A stretch of 34,045 nt of DNA from Candidatus Saccharimonadota bacterium. GTDB lineage: Bacteria; Patescibacteriota; Saccharimonadia; Saccharimonadales; Saccharimonadaceae. The stretch covers positions 1-34,045 of the forward strand of contig JAEEKR010000021.1 of assembly GCA_016282495.1 (NCBI GenBank). The letters run 5' to 3'. Shown here in pieces: positions 16,677 to 22,489 of the stretch. The translations under genes and the position numbers were made by a program. The first letter of the stretch is position 1, and every line of letters starts with the position of its first letter. The notes under the pieces are model-generated. The model saw only the letters and a list, made by a program, of their open reading frames with translations. It was not told the origin of the DNA and ran no database searches.

Positions 16677-17071
16677 TGGAAAACGAAGATTGGATTTATA
16701 CCGAAATAGTCAAAGAGCACTTTTTGCACCCAAAAAACTTTTTAATGGGCGACGAAAGCAAGTTTAAATACGACGCTGTAGGCCAAGTCGGCAACCCGAT
16801 TTGTGGCGACCAAATGAGGATGTATATCAAAGTCAAAGACGATAAAATCACAGATATCCGTTGGAAAACCTACGGTTGCGCTTCGGCCATTGCCTCAACT
16901 TCTGCTTTATCGGAACTTGCAAAAGGAAAAACCTTAGACGAGGCTCTAAAGATTGGCGCTAAAGAAATCGACGATTATCTCGGAAAACTTCCAAAACACA
17001 AATTTCACTGTTCTGTTTTAGGGCACGAAGCTCTGGCTGACGCCATCGCGAAATATAGAGAAAAGAAATAA
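16676..17071 (+). CDS. iscU: Iron-sulfur cluster scaffold protein IscU
   Basis: A 131-residue scaffold on which [2Fe-2S] clusters are built with sulfur from the cysteine desulfurase encoded just upstream. The three ligand cysteines are C43 (NPICGDQM, with the conserved Asp45), C68 (TYGCASAIASTSALSE) and C112 (KFHCSVLG, with His111). It matches the compact IscU form, lacking the SufU-type insertion. The start overlaps the iscS stop by one base. No hscA, hscB, fdx or iscA occurs nearby, so the system here is a two-gene minimum. Confidence 0.94.
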   Translation: MENEDWIYTEIVKEHFLHPKNFLMGDESKFKYDAVGQVGNPICGDQMRMYIKVKDDKITDIRWKTYGCASAIASTSALSELAKGKTLDEALKIGAKEIDDYLGKLPKHKFHCSVLGHEALADAIAKYREKK

Positions 17072-17088
17072 TATAAACAGAGGCATAT

Positions 17089-17117
17089 TTGACAAATTAA
17101 AGTACTTATGCTATAAT
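17089..17117 (+). promoter_or_regulatory. Consensus sigma-70-type promoter of the 95-residue protein gene
   Basis: TTGACA, 17 bp, TATAAT with upstream TG: the closest match to the housekeeping consensus in the window. Confidence 0.92.
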
Positions 17118-17124
17118 GAGAATA

Positions 17125-17142
17125 TTGGCATTTTTATGCCAA
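17125..17142 (+). promoter_or_regulatory. 5'-UTR stem-loop of the 95-residue protein gene
   Basis: A perfect 7-bp stem TTGGCAT / ATGCCAA with a TTTT loop, starting about where transcription should begin (~17124). No T-tract follows directly, so it is more likely an mRNA-stabilising or binding structure than a terminator. Confidence 0.6.
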
Positions 17143-17168
17143 AATTTTGCCTTACAGAGGTGTACATT

Positions 17169-17456
17169 ATGAAAGAGAAAATCAAACTGGCAGACATGCC
17201 TGACCATGTTGCGATTTACGCCCTTTGGGCCATCAATCGCGATACAGTCAGAATCGCAAAACAGAACGAACGTACAGTTATCCTCAGTAGTGTTCCACCG
17301 GAACAGTTGAATTGCCCGGAAGGACTCGGCTTTGATGGTAGCGGATGCTACACGAATAAGTACGGCACCAAAAAAGCCTACTTTGCAATCAGAGTCAGAG
17401 ACCTTAAAGGTAAGCCCTGGAACGCCAAACACGTCGATGACATCAAGTTTGTCTAA
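17169..17456 (+). CDS. Small hypothetical protein with a consensus promoter
   Basis: A 95-residue soluble protein (begins MKEKIKLADMPDHVAIYALW, ends HVDDIKFV) that I do not recognise; it has two cysteines and no membrane segment. It stands alone with complete signals: TTGACA (17089-17094), 17-bp spacer, TATAAT (17112-17117) with upstream TG, a hairpin at the predicted 5' end of the mRNA, a GAGG ribosome site 8 bp before ATG 17169, and a strong terminator. The same frame is open from ATG 17136, but that codon lies in the hairpin and has no ribosome site. Codon choice (CAG, CCG, GAC) appears richer in G/C-ending codons than in flanking genes, so transfer is possible. High expression is inferred from the promoter. 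Confidence 0.8.
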   Translation: MKEKIKLADMPDHVAIYALWAINRDTVRIAKQNERTVILSSVPPEQLNCPEGLGFDGSGCYTNKYGTKKAYFAIRVRDLKGKPWNAKHVDDIKFV

Positions 17457-17463
17457 GGGCTTA

Positions 17464-17493
17464 GCCCGATATCAGTTGATATCGGGCCTTTTT
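17464..17493 (+). terminator. Rho-independent terminator after the 95-residue protein gene
   Basis: A 10-bp perfect stem GCCCGATATC / GATATCGGGC with an AGTT loop, followed by CTTTTT. It ends 10 bp before the next promoter's -10 element. Confidence 0.93.
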
Positions 17494-17499
17494 CATGCG

Positions 17500-17508
17500 T
17501 GCTATAAT
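17500..17508 (+). promoter_or_regulatory. Extended -10 promoter of the zinc-ribbon/alkD-like operon
   Basis: TGCTATAAT just after the preceding terminator, with a normal ribosome site (AAAGGAG) downstream. Confidence 0.8.
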
Positions 17509-17528
17509 AAAAGCATAAAGGAGATAAA

Positions 17529-17789
17529 ATGGAAAATACTAAAATTTGTCAAAGTTGCGCGATGCCACTAACTTCAGAAGATATGTTTGCCACCGAAAAA
17601 GACGGCACAAAAAACGAAGATTATTGCAAATGGTGTTATAAAGACGGCGAATTTCTCGATAAGTGTTCGATGGAAGAATACATCGAAAAATGTTCTCAGT
17701 TCGGCGAACAGGCCGGCATGACCAACGAGCAAATGAAAGAATACTGCACCAAAATTTTCCCAACCTTAAAGCGCTGGAAAAAAGATTAA
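17529..17789 (+). CDS. Small zinc-ribbon protein
   Basis: An 86-residue protein of the putative zinc-ribbon family: CQSCAMPL near the N-terminus and EDYCKWCYKDG further on supply two CxxC pairs, and two more cysteines (C46 region, C55 region) occur in KCSMEEYIEKC. KDGTKNEDYCKWCY is the characteristic family stretch. The function of the family is unknown; binding of nucleic acid or protein is a guess. It leads a three-gene unit with a membrane protein and an AlkD-like protein, transcribed from TGCTATAAT (17500-17508), with the ribosome site AAAGGAG. Confidence 0.88.
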   Translation: MENTKICQSCAMPLTSEDMFATEKDGTKNEDYCKWCYKDGEFLDKCSMEEYIEKCSQFGEQAGMTNEQMKEYCTKIFPTLKRWKKD

Positions 17790-17800
17790 AAAGGATATTT

Positions 17801-18025
17801 ATGAGTAAAGTTAAAAAAGGCAGCATTAAACATTTAATACTTCAAATATTATCAATTGCAATCGCGGGCATGATTCTTTGGCCACTGTTCGATCTCATTG
17901 TTTGTAAAATATTTACGCATACAGAATTTGTCTATTCTGTCCCAGAACATGTCGTTGAGCCGATTACGTTTGGTTGTATTTTGGGCATCGTATTTTGGGT
18001 TTTAGATAAGAAAAGTAAAAAATAA
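17801..18025 (+). CDS. Small two-helix membrane protein
   Basis: A 74-residue protein with two hydrophobic helices (~12-32 and ~52-67), basic ends (KVKKGSIK at the start, DKKSKK at the end) and a short external loop (FTHTEFVYSVPEHVVEP). Family unknown. ATG 17801 follows AAAAGGA; the frame is open further upstream, but only as an out-of-frame reading of the zinc-ribbon gene. It lies 11 bp after that gene and shares one base with the next one. Confidence 0.75.
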   Translation: MSKVKKGSIKHLILQILSIAIAGMILWPLFDLIVCKIFTHTEFVYSVPEHVVEPITFGCILGIVFWVLDKKSKK

Positions 18026-18717
18026 TGGCCACGGCATACGCTGATTTTCGTACCAAATTAGCTTCGCTTTCCGACGATGAATATCGCAAGTTTTGTATGC
18101 GTGGTATTCCTTGCGATCGTCCGTTTATTGGCGTGCGCATTCCAGAGATTCGAAAGCTTGTAAATAACATCCCTAAGGAAGATATTGACGCTTTTATCAA
18201 AACAAAACCAGTTGCTATTGAAGAAGTAATTGCTAGAAGTTTCGCAATTGCAAGATTACCGTACGACAAAATGATAAAAGTGTTTGATTCGCAGATTGAA
18301 CTTTTAGATAACTGGTGCACGGTTGATACTTTTTGTGCCGCGCTCCGCAAAACAATCAAAAAGCACGAAGCCGAGTTTTTAAATCAAAAAGTCGAAAAGC
18401 TTTTGAAAGCCAAAAATGAGTTTGCGGTTCGGTTTGGTATCGTATCACTTCTAGATTTCTACGTAAAACCAGACTATTTATTCTTAATTTATGATCGTGT
18501 CGAGACTTTGAGAAACCGCGACGAATATTACATTAAGATGGCTCTAGCCTGGCTCCTTGCCGAATGTTTTATCAAATTCCCAGACGAAACCATGCCATAT
18601 CTCAAAGTTTCAAAGCTAGAACCATGGACTTTTAACAAGACGCTTTCCAAAATCTGCGACTCCTATCGCGTTGACCCAGAAACCAAAACCTTAATTAAAA
18701 CTCTCCGTAAAAAATAG
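18025..18717 (+). CDS. DNA alkylation repair protein (AlkD-like HEAT-repeat glycosylase)
   Basis: A 230-residue all-helical protein of the AlkC/AlkD group, which removes N3- and N7-alkylated purines by binding DNA on a concave surface of HEAT-like repeats. RGIPCDRPFIGVRIPEIRKL and NKTLSKICDSYRV are typical stretches. DNWCTVD places W97 and D101 four apart, as for the Trp-Asp pair of the AlkD active site. It shares the A of TAATG with the preceding membrane-protein gene. A bidirectional hairpin terminator follows at once. Confidence 0.88.
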   Translation: MATAYADFRTKLASLSDDEYRKFCMRGIPCDRPFIGVRIPEIRKLVNNIPKEDIDAFIKTKPVAIEEVIARSFAIARLPYDKMIKVFDSQIELLDNWCTVDTFCAALRKTIKKHEAEFLNQKVEKLLKAKNEFAVRFGIVSLLDFYVKPDYLFLIYDRVETLRNRDEYYIKMALAWLLAECFIKFPDETMPYLKVSKLEPWTFNKTLSKICDSYRVDPETKTLIKTLRKK

Positions 18718-18720
18718 CGC

Positions 18721-18742
18721 AAAAAAATGCCAAAGGCATTTT
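18721..18742. terminator. Bidirectional terminator between alkD-like gene and tRNA-Leu
   Basis: An AAAATGCC / GGCATTTT stem with a 3-nt loop, flanked by A-run on one side and T-run on the other. It can end the plus-strand gene and, with the longer T-run, the minus-strand tRNA pair. Confidence 0.85.
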
Positions 18743-18744
18743 GT

Positions 18745-18829
18745 TGGTGCGCGAGACTGGACTTGAACCAGCACGCCCGAAGGCATATGCTCCTAAGGCA
18801 TACGTGTATACCAATTTCACCACTCGCGC
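18745..18829 (-). tRNA. tRNA-Leu (anticodon UAG)
   Basis: An 85-nt cloverleaf on the minus strand: acceptor GCGCGAG / CTCGCGC, anticodon stem TATGC / GCATA around loop CTTAGGA (anticodon TAG), a class II variable arm (TGCCTTCGGGCG), T arm GGTTCAAGTCC and an encoded CCA end. It follows tRNA-Ala by 6 bp and is surely co-transcribed with it. Confidence 0.96.
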
Positions 18830-18835
18830 GTAGTT

Positions 18836-18911
18836 TGGTGGAGTATAGGAGATTCGAACTCCTCACCTCTTCCATGCCATGGAAGCGCTCTACCAAATGA
18901 GCTAATACCCC
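18836..18911 (-). tRNA. tRNA-Ala (anticodon GGC)
   Basis: A 76-nt cloverleaf: acceptor GGGGTAT / ATACTCC with the G3-U70 pair that marks alanine tRNAs, anticodon stem CTTCC / GGAAG around ATGGCAT (anticodon GGC), T loop TTCGAAT, encoded CCA. A TGATAAAAT promoter element ends 9 bp before its 5' end, so the transcript has almost no 5' leader. Confidence 0.97.
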
Positions 18912-18920
18912 AACACTTTT

Positions 18921-18944
18921 ATTTTATCACAAAATTGTTATAAT
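18921..18944. promoter_or_regulatory. Divergent promoter pair for tRNA-Ala/Leu and trpS
   Basis: Minus-strand TGATAAAAT (core 18921-18926) for the tRNAs and plus-strand TGTTATAAT (core 18939-18944) for trpS, cores 12 bp apart. Confidence 0.78.
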
Positions 18945-18950
18945 TTAAAT

Positions 18951-18992
18951 ATGGAAAAGTATCGTTCAGCTTCAATTCCGCATTGGCGTTAA
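18951..18992 (+). CDS. Putative leaderless trpS leader peptide with a Trp codon
   Basis: ATG at 18951 lies exactly 6 bp after the extended -10 TGTTATAAT (18936-18944), the same spacing as several full-length leaderless genes here. It encodes MEKYRSASIPHWR, with the only Trp codon (18984-18986) next to last. AATTCC (18974-18979) inside it is complementary to GGAATT at the trpS ribosome site (19023-19028). A ribosome stalled at the Trp codon would cover AATTCC and free the site. The ORF is directly seen; the mechanism is inference. Confidence 0.6.
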   Translation: MEKYRSASIPHWR

Positions 18993-19030
18993 ACAGCTAC
19001 TTTTGATAACTTAATTTTGAAAGGAATTTT

Positions 19031-20041
19031 ATGCAAACAATACTTACTGGAATCAGATCAAATAGCGTCCTCACTCTTGGCAACTATCTTGGCGCGCTTT
19101 TGCCGATGGTTCGCCTTGCTAATCAGCATTCAAAAGATAATCAAATTAACATTTTTGTCCCAGATCTCCATTCAATTATTTCTGAGGTAGATGGCGATCT
19201 TAAAAAGAATACGATCAGGACTCTCAAATACTACTTTGCCGCCGGCCTAGAGCTAAACGACAACGTCCATATTTATCGTCAAAGCTACGTGCCAGCCCAC
19301 TCTGAACTCTGCTGGATTTTAGATTGCGTTGCCACTATGGGCGAAACTTCTCGCATGATTCAATACAAGGAGAAATCCAAAGGCAGCGAATCCTGCAACG
19401 TTGGTATTTTTAATTACCCAATTTTGATGGCTGCCGACATTTTGCTCTACGATGCCACTTTTGTCCCAATCGGCGAAGACCAATTCCAGCACATCGAGCT
19501 CACCCGCAATATTGCGATTCGTTTCAACAATAAATTTGGCGAGATTTTCACTATTCCGGCCAAAACTTCCGATCAAATTAAGTTTATGGGCCAAGAAGAG
19601 GGAATCCGCATTCGCGATTTGCTAAATCCAGAGAAAAAGATGAGCAAATCTACCGCGGCTGAAAATAGCAAGATTATGCTGGATGACGATCCTGCCAAAG
19701 CTGCCAAGAAAATTATGTCTGCCACCACTGATAGCGAGGGCAAGATAAAGTTCGACATGTTTAATCAACCAGGCATTTCCAACTTGCTCCAAATCGAAGC
19801 CCTTGTGAATGACCGCCCGCTTCAAGATGCTATTGGCGAATGGGCTGGCCAAACTAGCTACGGCGATCTCAAAAAGAAAGTTGCAGGCAGTGTCGAAACT
19901 CTTCTCCGTGATTTCCAAGCCAAACTAGATACCATTTCAGACGATTTTATTCTCGAAGTTCTAGAGAAGGGCGAAAAATACGCCAACGAGAAGGCTAATG
20001 CCAAGTTGTTAGAGGTGCAAAAAGCTTTCCACCTCCGTTAA
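19031..20041 (+). CDS. trpS: Tryptophanyl-tRNA synthetase
   Basis: A 336-residue class I synthetase that charges tRNA-Trp. The HIGH-like element is TLGNYLGAL (15-23), the KMSKS loop is complete (203-207), and the Trp-binding region ILLYDATFVPIGEDQFQHIEL is typical. The length fits the bacterial enzyme. It is preceded by the ribosome site AAAGGA and an ~80-nt leader that holds a short ORF with a Trp codon, so expression is probably tuned to Trp-tRNA supply. It is divergent from the tRNA-Ala-Leu pair; the two -10 elements are 12 bp apart. Confidence 0.97.
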   Translation: MQTILTGIRSNSVLTLGNYLGALLPMVRLANQHSKDNQINIFVPDLHSIISEVDGDLKKNTIRTLKYYFAAGLELNDNVHIYRQSYVPAHSELCWILDCVATMGETSRMIQYKEKSKGSESCNVGIFNYPILMAADILLYDATFVPIGEDQFQHIELTRNIAIRFNNKFGEIFTIPAKTSDQIKFMGQEEGIRIRDLLNPEKKMSKSTAAENSKIMLDDDPAKAAKKIMSATTDSEGKIKFDMFNQPGISNLLQIEALVNDRPLQDAIGEWAGQTSYGDLKKKVAGSVETLLRDFQAKLDTISDDFILEVLEKGEKYANEKANAKLLEVQKAFHLR

Positions 20042-20055
20042 TTTAGATCCTGCTA

Positions 20056-20084
20056 TTGCTTTTTAAGACAAAATGTGGTATAAT
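20056..20084 (+). promoter_or_regulatory. Promoter of the RluA-family/delta'-like operon
   Basis: TTGCTT (20056-20061), 17 bp, TATAAT (20079-20084) with upstream TG. Confidence 0.8.
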
Positions 20085-20092
20085 AGATAGAT

Positions 20093-20980
20093 ATGATTAG
20101 AACTGGGAAAAAATTCAGCAAACCAGAGATGTCCCGCGTTATTAATGGGGACGTCATTCTGGATGCTGGCCCAGATAAACCAGAACTCTTTCGCTTAGAT
20201 CACCTCTTAGTCGAACAAAATAAAGAATATAATCGTTCTACTCTTCAAACATTTATCAAATCAGGTTTTGTCGAAGTAGATGGTAAAATCGTCAAAAAAC
20301 CAAACACTAAAGTCGAAAAAAACGCCAAAATTGTTTTAAATGCGCCAAAAAATACCAAAAAACTCGAAAAACTAGAAGTCATTTTTGAAGACGAAAATGT
20401 GCTCGTGGTTGATAAACCTGCTGGGCTACTCTCTATGGCTAAAGGCGAATATTGCCCAGAAGCGACCCTCGAAGACTATGGGCTTTTGGTTCATCGTCTA
20501 GACCGTGATACTTCTGGCGTAGTTATCCTCGCAAAAAATGAAGAAACCCAGAAAATGCTAAGAAAGCAATTTCAGGATCGCAAAACTCACAAAACCTACT
20601 ATGCAATTGTAGAAGGCCGTCCAAAACTCGACGAGGCAATGATTGATCTTCCGATTGCCAGAAATCTCAAACATCCTACCACTTTCCAGGTAGAAGCCGG
20701 CGGTAAACCTTCAGAAACTTATTACAAAGTATTAAAAACCAACGATAAATATTCACTCTTAGAGTTAAAGCCAATTACCGGTCGCACTCACCAACTTCGT
20801 GTACACCTTAAGTATATTGGTACTCCAATTTTAGGTGATCGTGTTTACAGTGAAAAAAAGAGCAACACGCGTCTATTTTTACACGCACATTCCTTAGAGA
20901 TTACTATTCCAGGTAGTCCAGATAATATTCGCAAAACTTTTATTGCAAAAACTCCAAAGGAGTTCGAAAGTGTTCTTTGA
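20093..20980 (+). CDS. RluA-family pseudouridine synthase
   Basis: A 295-residue protein with an S4 RNA-binding domain (~34-82, RLDHLLVEQNKEYNRSTLQ) and the RluA/RluD synthase domain: catalytic Asp137 in VHRLDRDTSGVVIL, then QDRKTHKTYYAIVEG and GRTHQLRVHLKYIG. It probably converts uridines in 23S rRNA (RluD-like), but the sites are not predictable from sequence. It starts 8 bp after TGGTATAAT (20076-20084; TTGCTT 17 bp upstream of TATAAT) without a ribosome site, so it is probably leaderless. The next gene begins inside its 3' end. Confidence 0.94.
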   Translation: MIRTGKKFSKPEMSRVINGDVILDAGPDKPELFRLDHLLVEQNKEYNRSTLQTFIKSGFVEVDGKIVKKPNTKVEKNAKIVLNAPKNTKKLEKLEVIFEDENVLVVDKPAGLLSMAKGEYCPEATLEDYGLLVHRLDRDTSGVVILAKNEETQKMLRKQFQDRKTHKTYYAIVEGRPKLDEAMIDLPIARNLKHPTTFQVEAGGKPSETYYKVLKTNDKYSLLELKPITGRTHQLRVHLKYIGTPILGDRVYSEKKSNTRLFLHAHSLEITIPGSPDNIRKTFIAKTPKEFESVL

Positions 20981-21629
20981 CGAAATCGAAAAAATCCCAG
21001 AGATCGCCAAAAACACTAATTTTTCCATTTTTGTTATGCCAGCAGACACTAAAATCGGCATAAAAAATGCTTTTTACCTTAATCCAGACCCCAAAACTAA
21101 CAAGATAACGGTTGATATGGTGCGTGAATTCACTAGCCAGGCTCGCACTAAAAACATCAAAGATCGATACTTTATCGTTTGCCCAGCCGACACCATGAAT
21201 GAGGCGGCGCAAAACGCATTTTTGAAGAATCTTGAAGAGCCAAATGAACATGACATTTTTGTCCTCGTAACTAAAAATCTATCCGCGCTTTTGCCAACAG
21301 TTGTTTCTCGCGCTCAGGTTTATGTCTTAAAAACCAAAGATACTCTTTCGTCTCAAATTGATGCAAGCGAAGACGTCAAAAGCCTTGCCAAACAGTTAAT
21401 CGTGGCTAAAAATAAGGATTTGCCAAAGCTAGCAAACCAGATTTCTGGCAAAAAAGACCGAAACTATGCTCTAGAGGTCGTAGGTACTGCTATAGACATG
21501 CTCTATAAAACCTTCTTTTTAACAAACGACACAAAATTTTTGCCGCGTCTTGAGAAGCTGCTTAAACTATATGAGAACATTAAAGCCAACGGCCATATCA
21601 AGTTGCATATTGTGGCCGATTTATGCTAA
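20970..21629 (+). CDS. DNA polymerase III delta'-like protein (short)
   Basis: A 219-residue protein resembling the AAA+ part of the clamp-loader subunit delta'. DRYFIVCPADTMNEAAQNAFLKNLEEP and LLPTVVSRAQVY are the typical clamp-loader stretch with sensor-1 region. It starts beyond the usual P-loop position, so no Walker A motif is present; delta' subunits do not hydrolyse ATP, but this one is also much shorter than the common 300+ residues and lacks a clear C-terminal collar domain. The start is GTG 20970, 7 bp after AAAGGAG, overlapping the preceding gene by 11 bp; an ATG at 20943 in the same frame lacks such a site. Confidence 0.78.
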   Translation: MFFDEIEKIPEIAKNTNFSIFVMPADTKIGIKNAFYLNPDPKTNKITVDMVREFTSQARTKNIKDRYFIVCPADTMNEAAQNAFLKNLEEPNEHDIFVLVTKNLSALLPTVVSRAQVYVLKTKDTLSSQIDASEDVKSLAKQLIVAKNKDLPKLANQISGKKDRNYALEVVGTAIDMLYKTFFLTNDTKFLPRLEKLLKLYENIKANGHIKLHIVADLC

Positions 21630-21632
21630 AAT
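21624..21632 (+). promoter_or_regulatory. Extended -10 promoter of the TPR gene
   Basis: TGCTAAAAT; its TAA is the stop codon of the preceding gene, and it ends 6 bp before the ATG. Confidence 0.75.
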
Positions 21633-21638
21633 ATTCTT

Positions 21639-22397
21639 ATGCTAGGTGTATTCATCCTAATTATTTTTACCATCTTCTTAATTTTTTTCTATAAAGAAAA
21701 ACCAGAGAAAACCGAAGAAAAACCAAAGAATCCTAAGTATGCTGCTCAGATGCGAAAACTTTGGACAATCGCGCAAACTTCGATGAAAGAGCGCAAGCCA
21801 CTTCGCGCTGAAAAGGCTCTTCTCACCATTTTGAAGTTTGATGAAAAAAACGCTGCGGCCTACAACCGTCTTGGCATTTTGTATGCCAAAGAGCAAAAAT
21901 TCGATGATGCAATTGAATGCTTTGAAATCGCCCAATCATTAGACGATAATCCATCCTCACTCCATAACGCAGGTCTTATTTATCTTGAAACTGGCGCTTA
22001 TGAAAAAGCCGAGCTTGCTTTTGAACAAGCGCTGGAACTGGAGGGCGATATTCCAGCACGTTATATTGCCCTCGCTAAAGCTAAAGAGCAACTCGGTCGT
22101 AGAAAAGATGCTATTGCTGCGCTAGAATCAGCTTACGAGTTAGACCATAGTACCACCACGCTTCGTCAAATCTTAGCTCTTCACGAAGCTGCCGGTGACG
22201 AAGAGGCTATTATTACTACTACCGCCAGAATCGAACAGCAACTCGCTGAAGATGTTGCTAAAAAACGCCGTGCCAAAAATAAGAAACTCGGCATTGTTAG
22301 AAAACAAGCCCCAACAAACGCTGCGCCAGCCCCAAAAGCACGCCTTGCTAAACCTAAAAAACTCATTAGACCAAAAAACCGAAAAATCATTCAATAA
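21639..22397 (+). CDS. Membrane-anchored TPR-repeat protein
   Basis: A 252-residue protein with an N-terminal hydrophobic anchor (2-17), then a lysine/proline linker and about four TPR repeats between ~50 and ~185 (for example NAAAYNRLGILYAKEQKFDD and SSLHNAGLIYLETGAYEKAE). The C-terminus is basic (Lys/Arg/Pro-rich). TPR repeats bind other proteins; the partner is unknown. Since the anchor is followed by a positively charged stretch (YKEKPEKTEEKPK), the repeats probably face the cytoplasm. The extended -10 TGCTAAAAT overlaps the stop codon of the preceding gene and ends 6 bp before ATG: leaderless. Confidence 0.87.
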   Translation: MLGVFILIIFTIFLIFFYKEKPEKTEEKPKNPKYAAQMRKLWTIAQTSMKERKPLRAEKALLTILKFDEKNAAAYNRLGILYAKEQKFDDAIECFEIAQSLDDNPSSLHNAGLIYLETGAYEKAELAFEQALELEGDIPARYIALAKAKEQLGRRKDAIAALESAYELDHSTTTLRQILALHEAAGDEEAIITTTARIEQQLAEDVAKKRRAKNKKLGIVRKQAPTNAAPAPKARLAKPKKLIRPKNRKIIQ

Positions 22398-22409
22398 TTA
22401 TTCTGCTTA

Positions 22410-22418
22410 TGCTATAAT
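22410..22418 (+). promoter_or_regulatory. Extended -10 promoter of the 22490 gene
   Basis: TGCTATAAT, followed by a ~65-nt leader and a GAGAGGTG ribosome site. Confidence 0.78.
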
Positions 22419-22489
22419 TGATGTAAATAAGGTGAGGTTTTTGTCGAAAATATTTTTTGACAGAAATTAATAAATTAAGAGAGGTGAAA

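Noticed and set aside
17136-17168. Upstream ATG as start of the 95-residue protein
   Set aside because: It lies in the 3' arm of the 5' hairpin and has no ribosome site; ATG 17169 has GAGG at good distance.
18663-18896. Open frame of 77 codons on the minus strand
   Set aside because: It reads through tRNA-Ala and tRNA-Leu and the end of the AlkD-like gene.
18945-19030. T-box riboswitch before trpS
   Set aside because: The leader is only ~80 nt, lacks the AGGGTGG-type T-box and has no terminator; a leader-peptide model fits better.
22421-22426. Leaderless mini-ORF before the 22490 gene
   Set aside because: ATG is followed immediately by TAA and is too close to the -10 element.
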